From contig NZ_CP094984.1 in NCBI RefSeq assembly GCF_022869865.1, positions 744,001 through 808,000 of the forward strand: 64,000 nucleotides of DNA. Reading direction: 5' to 3'. Of the stretch, positions 8,714 to 17,058 are shown piece after piece. This stretch comes from Arthrobacter zhangbolii. GTDB lineage: Bacteria; Actinomycetota; Actinomycetes; Actinomycetales; Micrococcaceae. The notes below the pieces were generated by a model, which made no database searches, was not told the origin of the DNA, and was given only the letters and a program-made list of their open reading frames with translations. The stretch's first letter is position 1; each line of letters opens with the position of its first letter. The position numbers and the translations under genes were made by a program.

Positions 8714-10282
8714 CTATGAGCTGGGAGCTGAAGCACCCAGTTCAGCCAGCATCTCCTGCAGGCGGACGCCACCGCTGCTGTGGGCTTCGTCCTCGGTGAG
8801 CCGCTTGCCGAGATCCAGCAATGCCTCGCGGAGAGACCTTTCGGCTTCGGTGAGTGCCCCTTCATATCCTTCGGCGAGTAGGTACGAGTGGCTGTCCGTA
8901 GACAAGGCCACCAACAGATCCAGGAAAATCTCGAGTGTCCTACCGGAGGAGTTGTTGAATTCCTTTCGGGAATCGTCACTCATTGGCACCAGCTTCAGCT
9001 GGTTCGACCACATCCGCGGATCCAGAGGATCGGTGGATAGCATCAGTGCCGTCGCTGACCCTTCCCCGGTCCTGCTCTCCTTGGGCAGAGCCTGCTTCAC
9101 ATCGTGCAGGATCTCGTGGAAGTGGTCATCGGTGAGGCCAAACCCGACGAAAAGGAGGTGCTGCGTCATGAGGGTCGCCTTCACCAGCGCGGAGAGAGCG
9201 TTGCGGGACGTGCTGAAACCCAGGTAGTCGTCCCTGGTGAGGACTATCGAGTCCGGGTCCGTCACCGAGCCATGGAGCTTCAGGAGCCAATCATCGTGTT
9301 GGCCTGCGCCGTCGGGGATCACCGACCGGGGGACGCCGGCGTCGTCCGAAGCGAATTCAAAAAGTTCGTCGTAGTTCAGCGTGATCGCTTCTCTGCTGCC
9401 CAGGCTGGCGAGAAGTGCAGGTGTCAACCCGTAGCGTTTCAGCTCCACCAGCCTTGCGATGGCCTCATTGAAGGTCAGTGCGCCCCGCTCGGCGCGTTCC
9501 TCGTAGATGGAGCGCAGAATGCTGGCTTGGTCGAGGTGGCCTCGCTTTTTGAGCGATTCTGTCTCGGAGTCTGTGAGCTTAGCGGTCTTGGCCAGAGCGG
9601 ACAGAAGCTCCGTCCAACTCGGTGCCCCGGCGCTCATGCTGACGCCTGCACCCATAAAAGGAACGAGCTTACCGTCGCGGGCATGACCGGCCAGCCGCGC
9701 GGCCTCCGTCTGATGCTCGCGGTCGAGGGACGCCCACCATTCCGGCTGACGCTTCCTGAGTTCCTGAGCGAGGGCAAAATCCTTTTCGTTTGCCAGAACC
9801 AATACGACGTCGACGCCGGCCTCGGCGGCCGCGCTGCGTGTCTCTTCAAGGAGCAGACGAATGACGTCGCCTTTGACCAGTCCTGCGCCGCCGCCTCCTG
9901 TGCCGAAAAGCGGCATGGCCAGCAAGGGGACGGGGCGGGACTGTTCGCGGCTGGCTTCGCTCCGCCGTCGTCTGGCGGTGTCCGCGGCTACGCAAATGAA
10001 TTCCCTTAGCGGAGGGATGAGCTCGTCAACTGATGAAATCCCGGAGTACGGCACGGCGGTGAGGACCGGCAGCGGTTCATCGGCCGGCCACGTGTGGATC
10101 GGCTGCGCGAGCATCGCTCCACTGGCGAAGCCGGCATCCTCAATCAACGCGTCCTGGAGTCCCGGAACGGCAGCCCGCCAGTGTGCTGCAATGCTGTATG
10201 TCCGGTCGGTGGGCAGCAGCCACGCGTCACAAGCGAAATTGGTCAGACTGCCCTTGGTCACGAAGACGTGTGATTGCCCCAT
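8714..10282 (-). CDS. Macro-like/SIR2 fusion protein, probable NAD-consuming defence effector
   Basis: 522 residues. Residues 1 to about 175 look like a diverged macro-type ADP-ribose-binding domain (LTNFACDAWLLPTD, then PLFGTGGGGAG at 124-134). Residues 200-395 are a SIR2-like domain with GAGVS (211-215), LNYDE with N303, LHGS with the catalytic His (H337), and VGFGLTDDH (379-387). Bacterial SIR2 proteins of this type (ThsA, DSR and others) kill or arrest phage-infected cells by destroying NAD. The C-terminal 130 residues are helical and unassigned. It lies 98 nt downstream of the ADP-ribosylglycohydrolase gene on the same strand, so it may belong to that operon. The macro call is weaker than the SIR2 call. 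Confidence 0.72.
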   Translation of the reverse strand: MGQSHVFVTKGSLTNFACDAWLLPTDRTYSIAAHWRAAVPGLQDALIEDAGFASGAMLAQPIHTWPADEPLPVLTAVPYSGISSVDELIPPLREFICVAADTARRRRSEASREQSRPVPLLAMPLFGTGGGGAGLVKGDVIRLLLEETRSAAAEAGVDVVLVLANEKDFALAQELRKRQPEWWASLDREHQTEAARLAGHARDGKLVPFMGAGVSMSAGAPSWTELLSALAKTAKLTDSETESLKKRGHLDQASILRSIYEERAERGALTFNEAIARLVELKRYGLTPALLASLGSREAITLNYDELFEFASDDAGVPRSVIPDGAGQHDDWLLKLHGSVTDPDSIVLTRDDYLGFSTSRNALSALVKATLMTQHLLFVGFGLTDDHFHEILHDVKQALPKESRTGEGSATALMLSTDPLDPRMWSNQLKLVPMSDDSRKEFNNSSGRTLEIFLDLLVALSTDSHSYLLAEGYEGALTEAERSLREALLDLGKRLTEDEAHSSGGVRLQEMLAELGASAPSS

Positions 10283-10380
10283 GAGTGATTTGTATCACGC
10301 GTCACCGCCCCGAGTGCCCTATGCGGATGCGCGCCGGATCCAGCACTGATCCACCACCGCCTAGGCGGAGCCCCCAGGCA

Positions 10381-11847
10381 TTACTTCCCCGCCAACACCT
10401 CCCGGAACGCCGGATTCGGATGGGCGTTCGGTAGCACACTGCGCACACGCTCCAATGCCTCCAGCGGCGTGATTCCGGCGGCCTGCGCCCCGTACAGTGC
10501 GGCGACGGTCGGTGTCCGGGATTCGGCCCGGACACAGTGCAGCAGCACCGTTTTGCCCTCGGCCCGGAAGCGTTCGACGGCGGCGGCAGCCTCCCGCAGC
10601 ACGAAGGCGGTATGCGCGTTGGACTCCGGCGCGGCCGAATCCACCAGCCAGAACGTGGCCTGGTCCTCGGCGGCAATGCCGGACACGTCCTCCGTGCCCA
10701 GCCGGCACAGGCTGACCACTGCATCAATCCCCAGCTCCGCCGTCCTGCCAAGTGCGCCCACCCCACCCAGCCACACGCCGTCGTCGTCCGGGTGCCGGAC
10801 CAGGACATCGGTCCGGGACCAGGAGCTGTAGTCGAAATGCGGCGTGCGCGGCCAGGCGTCCGTGCGCCGCCCCGCTCCGCCGGCGAGTTCGACGCCGAGC
10901 GTCATCAGGTCCCGCGCCCGCAGACCCGGCCAGCCGTGCAGGTGCAGGCGCCACTCGAACGGGACGGCGGAGAAACCGTAGGCGGCGCCGAGCAGCGAGC
11001 CGGCGATGGCGGCCACCGTGTCGGTGTCCCGGCCGCCGCGGACCGCCTCTTCCAGTGCGGCCCGCAGGTGATCGGGGCCGTTGCTTCCGGCGCGGGTGGT
11101 GGCAATGGCGCTCCATGCACCCTGCAGTGCCTCCACCACCCAGCCGTTCTTCACGAAGTCCCGGGGCCGGGAGGCCTCGGCCGTCTCGATCCGCTCCAGC
11201 CACAGAGCAGCCCGGTCCGGCGGCAGCAGCGGCAGCCCGGTCCGGATCTCCAGCTGGCCGGTAAGGGCGGCGTTGCGGATGGCGACGCACCAGAGGCCGC
11301 AGGCCTCCCGGGCATCGTCCTCCACATGGGTCAGCGAGCTGAGTTCCCCGGCAGCTGTCATCAGGTCGGCCGGTTCCCGGTCCAGGTAGGCCAGGGCCAG
11401 GGGAGCGGTGCGCATCAGGGAGCCGTTGCCGCCGCTGCGGCCGGTGCGTTCGTGGAACACCTGCGCGGCGCGGGCAAAGTCGTCCGTCGTGACCTTGGAC
11501 CGGCCGTCGTCGGCGGCAGTCCGGCCCGCGGCGTCGATAATGTACCGGGTCTGCGAGCCGACGTCCTTGGCCTCGGCGGCCCACGCGGTCCAGGCCCGGA
11601 CGACGGCGTCCAGGGCCGCGGGCGTGGGGCCGGCGTCGAGCAGCGCTTCGGCGATGGGGACGGCCATGGAGGTGTCATCGGTCCACTCGGCCGGATCGAA
11701 GCCGAACGGTCCGCCGCCCAACATGCTGACCTCGGCGCCGTCGGGCAGCGGGTCCCCGAATTCGTAGCCGGCGCCCAGGGCGTCTCCGGCGGCGAGGGCA
11801 ACAAGGACACCGGCGGCGCGGTCATTCTGCGCGGAGTTCAGGTTCAT
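10381..11847 (-). CDS. ADP-ribosylglycohydrolase fused to a dual-specificity phosphatase domain
   Basis: 488 residues from an ATG with GGAGG just upstream. Residues 1 to about 320 are a DraG/ARH fold: GDALGAGYEF (21-30), the metal-binding TDDTS (56-60) and GGRDTDTVAAIAG. Residues about 350-488 are a cysteine phosphatase domain with the HCVRAESRT loop (C438 to R444, the Cx5R signature). The pair would remove ADP-ribose from a target or nucleotide and then dephosphorylate a product. The start overlaps the stop of the ARPP-1-like gene by 4 nt. The combination of ARG, DSP and ARPP-1 was predicted by comparative genomics (de Souza and Aravind) to act in NAD/ADP-ribose salvage. Confidence 0.85.
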   Translation of the reverse strand: MNLNSAQNDRAAGVLVALAAGDALGAGYEFGDPLPDGAEVSMLGGGPFGFDPAEWTDDTSMAVPIAEALLDAGPTPAALDAVVRAWTAWAAEAKDVGSQTRYIIDAAGRTAADDGRSKVTTDDFARAAQVFHERTGRSGGNGSLMRTAPLALAYLDREPADLMTAAGELSSLTHVEDDAREACGLWCVAIRNAALTGQLEIRTGLPLLPPDRAALWLERIETAEASRPRDFVKNGWVVEALQGAWSAIATTRAGSNGPDHLRAALEEAVRGGRDTDTVAAIAGSLLGAAYGFSAVPFEWRLHLHGWPGLRARDLMTLGVELAGGAGRRTDAWPRTPHFDYSSWSRTDVLVRHPDDDGVWLGGVGALGRTAELGIDAVVSLCRLGTEDVSGIAAEDQATFWLVDSAAPESNAHTAFVLREAAAAVERFRAEGKTVLLHCVRAESRTPTVAALYGAQAAGITPLEALERVRSVLPNAHPNPAFREVLAGK

Positions 11848-12803
11848 ACGGCCTCCATCAGGGGGTGGGTGGTGTTCCAACAGGATAGGTGGGCGATATC
11901 GGGGTCCCGGTCGGGGAGCCTGACGGCCATGCCCTCCGCGATGACGGGCCCGCGGACCCCCAGGACGCTGCGGCTGCGCATCGAGTCGTGGCGCTGGGCG
12001 CCCTCGCCGTAGAACTCGCCGAAACCAATGGTTCCGACGACGGCGGCAAGGTCGCGGGCCAGCTGACCCGGCATGGGTGCGGCGCTCCGGGCTGCAGCAG
12101 GCAGCAGCTCCGCGTCGAGCAGGGCGGCCTCAATGAGCTGGCGGTAATGGTCCCGGAACAGTGAGGCAGTGCCGAAGACTTCCAGCAGCAGGGGCTGTCC
12201 GCCGACGCCGATCACCACGCCGCGCTGGCCGTCGAGCGGCTTCGGCGCGCTGAAACGGTGCCTGTCGAGGCTGCCGAAACGGTCCAGGTGCTCAGGAAGG
12301 GAGCTGGTGGCCGAGGGTCCGCGGACAGCGTCGAAGCGCCGGACCCGTTCCCAGATCTGTTCCTGGCGCCGGCTTCCGGTACCGGGCGGCCCGCCGCCGG
12401 CCATCTTCGCGCGAATGCTCAGCGGCGCACGCCGGGCCTGGCAGCGGTGTGTGTCTTGTCCGGCTTCCCACCGTCCGGCCTCGACGCAGAAGGTGTCGAT
12501 GTCCACGGTCTCGCCGGTATCGATGAGGACGTCGCGGGCGCAGGTGCGGTGCTGTTGTCCGCCCTCAAGCAGTTCGCCTTCCAGCAGCAGGGCGGCGTGT
12601 TTGCCGTTGTTGCGGACCGTCAGCTGGCCAACCCTGGCACCCGCTGCCAGTTCGGACACGGCCAGGTCAGCGCGGAGCGCGGTGCTGATGCCGAGCCGGC
12701 CGGGAGCGGCGGTCCAGACGGGGAAGAGGGTGAGCGGGCCGACGGCGGTGCCCGCTCCTACATGGAGTTGTGGGACTCCGACGGGGAGTTGCGGAATCTG
12801 CAT
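11844..12803 (-). CDS. ARPP-1-like protein (ADP-ribosylglycohydrolase/phosphatase-associated)
   Basis: 319 residues, ATG with GGAGG upstream. Visible segments are VSELAAGARVGQLTVRN, LLLEGELLEGGQQHR and CARDVLIDTGETVDIDTFCVE in the N-terminal half, and a later part with LLLEVFGT. This pattern matches the ARPP-1 family as I remember it, a family named for co-occurrence with ADP-ribosylglycohydrolases and phosphatases. The biochemical role is not known. It is the first gene of the minus-strand unit and starts right beside the 20-bp palindrome. Confidence 0.7.
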   Translation of the reverse strand: MQIPQLPVGVPQLHVGAGTAVGPLTLFPVWTAAPGRLGISTALRADLAVSELAAGARVGQLTVRNNGKHAALLLEGELLEGGQQHRTCARDVLIDTGETVDIDTFCVEAGRWEAGQDTHRCQARRAPLSIRAKMAGGGPPGTGSRRQEQIWERVRRFDAVRGPSATSSLPEHLDRFGSLDRHRFSAPKPLDGQRGVVIGVGGQPLLLEVFGTASLFRDHYRQLIEAALLDAELLPAAARSAAPMPGQLARDLAAVVGTIGFGEFYGEGAQRHDSMRSRSVLGVRGPVIAEGMAVRLPDRDPDIAHLSCWNTTHPLMEAV

Positions 12804-12819
12804 GGTGAACCTCCTTGCT

Positions 12820-12839
12820 TTAGCGCAAATCTGCGCTAA
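12820..12839. promoter_or_regulatory. Perfect palindrome, candidate NrtR operator
   Basis: TTAGCGCAAATCTGCGCTAA has two perfect 8-nt arms around AATC. It sits in the 92-bp region between the divergent ARPP-1-like gene (start 12803) and the nrtR-like gene (start 12896). NrtR repressors bind inverted repeats of about this size in such intergenic regions and respond to ADP-ribose-type ligands. A second short palindrome, TTGCGCAA (12869-12876), may be a half-related site. Confidence 0.7.
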
Positions 12840-12895
12840 CTGATTCCAGTATGCGCCGGTTGCATCTTTTGCGCAACATTGAGATAAATGGGGGT

Positions 12896-13552
12896 ATGAG
12901 CGAGTCCCGGAGACACCTGTCCCTGCTGGAATACCCGCGGCCGTCGCTGGCTGTGGACACCGCAGCACTGACCGTGGTGGACGATGACCTGAGGGTCCTG
13001 CTCGTCCGCCGGCGCGAGGAACATCATTCGGGGGAGTGGGCGCTGCCCGGCACCTTCCTGCGGGAACGGGAAACCCTGGCGGCTGCCGTCCTGCGTTCGC
13101 TGCGCGACAAGGCCGGCATTGAAGGCCGGGTTCCTCGACAACTTCATGTCTTCGACGATCCGGGCCGGGATGACCGTGGCTGGACGCTGTCCGTGGCGCA
13201 TATGGATGCCGTGCCGTTCCGGGACCTGGAGAAGCCGCTGCAGTCCGACGATGTCCGGCTGGCATCAGTCACGGTGGACGCGGACCTGATTGCTGCCCTG
13301 CCTTACGGCCACGCGGACATGGTGGACCTGGCGGTGGAGCGGCTGCGGCAGGACTATGCGCAGACTCCGGATCCGGCCGGCCTGATTTCCGAGCCCTTCA
13401 CCCTAAAGGATCTTCGGGACCTGCACGAAGCCGTGGCCGGCCGGCCGCTGATGCGCGACACCTTCCGGCGCCTGATGGAGCCGCAGCTGACCGGCACGGG
13501 GCAGATGTCCGACGGCGCCCGCGGCCGGCCGTCGCGGCTGTGGCGGCACTGA
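12896..13552 (+). CDS. nrtR: NrtR-family transcriptional regulator (Nudix-like plus winged helix)
   Basis: 218 residues. The N-terminal Nudix-like domain (VDTAALTVVDDDLRVLLVRR, then GTFLRERETLAAAVLRSLRD) keeps the fold, but its Nudix box lacks the usual catalytic Glu pair, as in regulators that bind rather than cleave ADP-ribose ligands. The C-terminal 70 residues (FTLKDLRDLHEAVAGRPLMRDTF) are the NrtR winged helix. The ATG at 12896 fits the family N-terminus; no clear Shine-Dalgarno, so it may be leaderless. It probably represses the divergent ARPP-1/ARG/SIR2 unit and itself. The ligand is inferred from the family. Confidence 0.82.
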   Translation: MSESRRHLSLLEYPRPSLAVDTAALTVVDDDLRVLLVRRREEHHSGEWALPGTFLRERETLAAAVLRSLRDKAGIEGRVPRQLHVFDDPGRDDRGWTLSVAHMDAVPFRDLEKPLQSDDVRLASVTVDADLIAALPYGHADMVDLAVERLRQDYAQTPDPAGLISEPFTLKDLRDLHEAVAGRPLMRDTFRRLMEPQLTGTGQMSDGARGRPSRLWRH

Positions 13553-13554
13553 CG

Positions 13555-15246
13555 CTAGGACATGCTGGACGCGTCTGCCGGCTGCGGTTCCCAGATCTGC
13601 ATCCGACCCATGGCACGCTCCAGCTCCGGTCCGCCGGCCTCGGCAATGAGGTCCGGGTCGCCGACGACCACCAGCAGGCAACGGGCGCGGGAGAGGCCCA
13701 CATACAGCAGCTCACCGGCCCGGCTCATGTCCTTGAACCCGTTCACGCAGAGGATGACCACTGAGCGTTCCAGCCCCTTGAATCCCAGGACGTGCCCGTA
13801 GAACTCGCCGTCGTCGTCGTGGAATGCGTTCCAGTATCCGACGGGATCGTTCTCGAATTCTTTGTGAATACTGTGCCGGTTCTTGGTGGTCAGGAACGCG
13901 ATCTGGTTGTTGGCCCAGCCTTCGTCGATCAGGGCGTCGACGCAGTCCCCAGCCACGTCGATGGCGTCCTCGGTGGCACACGGCACCAGCCTCACCGGAA
14001 GTCCGTCACCTCCGCGCGGCGAGAAGTGCTTGCCGGCGAAGCCCTTGAACGTCTGGGCAATGCGCTTGGTGTTCCGGAGATTCTCATCGATGTGGAGCGT
14101 GACCAGGCCGGCGGTCGGGTCGAGTGCTGTGCCTGCTGAGAGCGAATCCCACCTGCCGTAAACGTTCTGACGCTCGTCCATGAACGCGTAAATTTCGCCT
14201 TCTTGAGGATCCCGCAGGCAGGCGAGCAGACTTTCCCACCACAGCGGAGCGAAGTCCTGGGCTTCATCGATCACAATGGCATCCAGCTTCTGTTCCGGTG
14301 GAAGCCCGGCCGCGAGGTCCCGCATTAGGGCGGGCATGTCCTCGTCGAAGTAGGACTGTCCCGAGCCGTTGGGAACCCCAAGGGAGACGGCGTAGTCGTG
14401 GAACTCGCCGACGTAGACAGGTTTGGCCTGACGCCAGCCGGCCACCTGCCGGCGCAGATGCTCGGCGAGGCCGCGGTTGTAGCAGAACAGCCCCACCCGC
14501 TTGCCCTCCTTGGCCAGCCGCTTCGCCTTCTCCACGGCCAGCCAGGTTTTGCCGCTGCCGGCACCTCCGACGAACCGTGCCCGCGGAATGGAGCGGCTGC
14601 AGTCCAGCAGGACCTTCTGCCGTTCAGTGAGTTGCTCCTGAAGGTCTTCCAGTTCATCGGCGCTCAGCGACGGGTCGCTGGACGGCTCCAGGTCGCCGGA
14701 GAGCAGGGGGATGATCCGCTGGACAAACTTGGCTGCGAGCGGACTTCCGCCCTGTGCCTGGGTCTCAATGGCCGTCCGGAGACGCTCGCGGCAGTCCGTG
14801 AGGTCATCGTGGTCCAGGACGAGCGGACGCGGCACTCCTGCCATTTCCCAGTCCTGCGGCACGTTGGTGTACGGGAACGCCGCCATGTAGGCGAACCGGC
14901 TGACCAGCGGTGACCCGATTCGGTCCGTCACCCAGCCCTTGAAGGCGTGCTGCGCGCTTTGGGACTGGGCGATAGGGCTTTCGATTTTATGTTTGCCGTG
15001 CCGGTCCGACTGGTACCACTGTCCCTGATCGACGGAGATCTTGCCGCCCTTGACCTCAATCGCAGTCAGCCCAACCCCCGGCCACAGCACCAGAATGTCG
15101 ATTTCGTGTTCCGCACGTCCGAGGCGCACCTGGACGGAGTGTGCCAGAACGACGTCGTCGGGCAGCTGGGCGCGCAGGGCATCCCAGACCGCCTTCTCGG
15201 CGAGCCGGCCTTCGCCGAATAGCGGCTCATTCGGTATGCACTTCAC
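13555..15246 (-). CDS. NERD nuclease domain plus UvrD-like helicase
   Basis: 563 residues from a GTG. The N-terminal NERD domain (about 15-130) shows a PD-(D/E)XK-like core: EHEIDIL (D50) and AIEVKGG (E64, K66). The SF1 helicase part has Walker A GGAGSGKT (about 226-233), Walker B IDEAQD (about 325-330) and the late motif YVGLSRAR. Such fusions are frequent in phage-defence islands and would cut and unwind DNA. It is 170 nt downstream of the DUF6339-like gene on the same strand, so it could be a tenth gene of that operon or an independent gene. It converges with nrtR. Confidence 0.87.
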   Translation of the reverse strand: MKCIPNEPLFGEGRLAEKAVWDALRAQLPDDVVLAHSVQVRLGRAEHEIDILVLWPGVGLTAIEVKGGKISVDQGQWYQSDRHGKHKIESPIAQSQSAQHAFKGWVTDRIGSPLVSRFAYMAAFPYTNVPQDWEMAGVPRPLVLDHDDLTDCRERLRTAIETQAQGGSPLAAKFVQRIIPLLSGDLEPSSDPSLSADELEDLQEQLTERQKVLLDCSRSIPRARFVGGAGSGKTWLAVEKAKRLAKEGKRVGLFCYNRGLAEHLRRQVAGWRQAKPVYVGEFHDYAVSLGVPNGSGQSYFDEDMPALMRDLAAGLPPEQKLDAIVIDEAQDFAPLWWESLLACLRDPQEGEIYAFMDERQNVYGRWDSLSAGTALDPTAGLVTLHIDENLRNTKRIAQTFKGFAGKHFSPRGGDGLPVRLVPCATEDAIDVAGDCVDALIDEGWANNQIAFLTTKNRHSIHKEFENDPVGYWNAFHDDDGEFYGHVLGFKGLERSVVILCVNGFKDMSRAGELLYVGLSRARCLLVVVGDPDLIAEAGGPELERAMGRMQIWEPQPADASSMS

Positions 15247-15415
15247 GGTTCCCCCTCGTGTGCCGGCGGTGCGCCAGGCGTTGTGAGCAGGTTATCGCGG
15301 CGTCGCCCCGGCTCCTTGAAGCTGTACTCAATGAACTCCCCCTGTTACTAAGTGGGCCCAACCTAGCAGGGGTGCTTGAAACCGCAGGGAACGTTTACAC
15401 AAACACTCAGTACAA

Positions 15416-16168
15416 TCAGAGCCGTGGTTGCTCGAGGACCTGCCTCACATACCCATCCAGAAGTGCAGCGAGTTCATCGTCCGAGAGTATCTCCAGAACA
15501 ACATGCGAGCGGGCAGCCAATACCCGGGGGATCAACCCCCTCATCAGTTCAGTTCGAAGTATGGGCAAAAGCCCGTTCGCTTCAGCCCGCCATACTGCAT
15601 CCCGGGCTGCCCTTGCTGCTTTCCGGTTCCCCGAAAGGCCGGACCGTTCCATAATCTGCACAAACTCGTCCTCACCCAATGGAGAACAACCAGCGGGGGC
15701 CGCGTTCAGGTCTGGCCCGAGCGCCCACGCCCTCCACCAGAGGCGACGGAGTGCGTTTCGGGGTACGCCTATAAGTCGACTCTCAGTTCTCTGGGGGAAA
15801 CGCCAAGGTGCAAGCTCGGGAACCAATACCAGCGTGAGGAAACTCCAGACACCTTCGACGGCGGCGTCTCCGGGGACAATTCCGAGCTCCTTGTATAGGT
15901 AGGTGCCCAAGGTTCGGTCGAGAATCTGTTGGGATCGTTGATCGAGTTTGGCGGGAAAGCCGTACCTGGATGCGATCTCTCGGAGACCGTCCTGGATCCT
16001 TTGCAGCTCTTGTTGTGGAACAGGGATTCCGCCGACAGCCGCAGGGGCCGCAGACGTATGGCTAAGGGCACCATAGCCCACCAATTCAGTCAGCCCTTTG
16101 TCGGCGAGCTCGGCGATAATTCTGTGCGCGACGTCTCGCGGCAATCGGGGGTAGATGTAGATGCTCAA
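15416..16168 (-). CDS. DUF6339-like protein, last gene of the Z1/GHKL operon
   Basis: 250 residues from a TTG that overlaps the previous stop by 4 nt. The N-terminus (IYIYPRLPRDVAHRIIAELA) and a central RLIGVPRNALRRLWWRAW region, followed by a helical C-terminus, resemble a family I recall as DUF6339 that co-occurs with Z1 helicases and PD-(D/E)XK proteins. No catalytic motif is visible. A role in target sensing or complex assembly is only a guess. Identification confidence is moderate; presence as a real gene is high because of the coupling. Confidence 0.6.
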   Translation of the reverse strand: MSIYIYPRLPRDVAHRIIAELADKGLTELVGYGALSHTSAAPAAVGGIPVPQQELQRIQDGLREIASRYGFPAKLDQRSQQILDRTLGTYLYKELGIVPGDAAVEGVWSFLTLVLVPELAPWRFPQRTESRLIGVPRNALRRLWWRAWALGPDLNAAPAGCSPLGEDEFVQIMERSGLSGNRKAARAARDAVWRAEANGLLPILRTELMRGLIPRVLAARSHVVLEILSDDELAALLDGYVRQVLEQPRL

Positions 16169-17058
16169 GACAGTTTTCCTCTGGTGCTTTGCACATGGGC
16201 CTCAAACTTGGACGGTTCGCTGTCCCAGAGTTTCCGGAGAATGTGCGGATCCGAGATTTGTGGCCATAGCTGCAGCAGGAGACACCGCAGAACGGCTGCC
16301 ACTGACGGGTCCTCATGGTCAGGATCCCGGTCCAGAACAGCATCTGACTGCACTGCCAGGACAGCCATCTGGCGGGTGACATCAATGTCCAGCAAATGCT
16401 GCAGCTGCTTGTTTTCCGGGGTGTCCAGTCCCTGCAGGAGACGCTTAATCGCCGGCTGTGACGTGTTCATGGACAGGCGCACGGCACTTGCGAAGGAGGC
16501 TTCCGCGTCGGACAGGTCAGCATCCAGCTGCCAAAGGGCATCGGGAGTGTCCGGGCGTGTTCGCCGGAAATCTTCCGCATCCGTTGGGAACTGGGCCCCG
16601 ATCCCCTGGAGATAGACATGTGCATAGTTTTTCCAGAGGATGCTCCCCCGCTGGTGCGGGGCCAAAGGATCGAGAGGGACGGAGGCATCTACGAGTATGA
16701 ACGTGGTAAGGGTTAGGCGTCCGCCTAACTCAGTGCCGGGAACATCAAGCTGGAGTGGAACGCGAACATTCGCATCTGCAGGGGCTACTGCATCCAAGAG
16801 AAGGATGTCGGCTTTGGTGGAATCGGATTTGGCTTTGACGACCACCCTGAACTGACTTCCTTCCCCCATCCGGCACTGAGCGAGGATAAGCGGACGGTCT
16901 ATCGTGACCTCAGCTTGAAGGCTCAGCACAGTCTGGTAATCCCACGAGTCCATCTCTTCCGGAAGCGCTTCGCCGGAACCGTTTCTGGAGAAGAACCACC
17001 CGGAATGAACCACGGAATTCGGGTCCGGAGTGTAGAAAGGTGACACGGAGATTTTCAT
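16165..17058 (-). CDS. Unknown protein of the Z1/GHKL operon
   Basis: 297 residues, ATG start, overlapping its neighbours by 4 nt on both sides, so certainly translated with them. I do not recognise the family. The first 170 residues look beta-rich; the last 110 are helical, with repeated Leu/Ala heptad-like spacing. No signal peptide, membrane segment or nuclease motif is visible. The fixed position between a GHKL ATPase and the DUF6339-like gene suggests a structural or adaptor subunit. Confidence 0.6.
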   Translation of the reverse strand: MKISVSPFYTPDPNSVVHSGWFFSRNGSGEALPEEMDSWDYQTVLSLQAEVTIDRPLILAQCRMGEGSQFRVVVKAKSDSTKADILLLDAVAPADANVRVPLQLDVPGTELGGRLTLTTFILVDASVPLDPLAPHQRGSILWKNYAHVYLQGIGAQFPTDAEDFRRTRPDTPDALWQLDADLSDAEASFASAVRLSMNTSQPAIKRLLQGLDTPENKQLQHLLDIDVTRQMAVLAVQSDAVLDRDPDHEDPSVAAVLRCLLLQLWPQISDPHILRKLWDSEPSKFEAHVQSTRGKLS

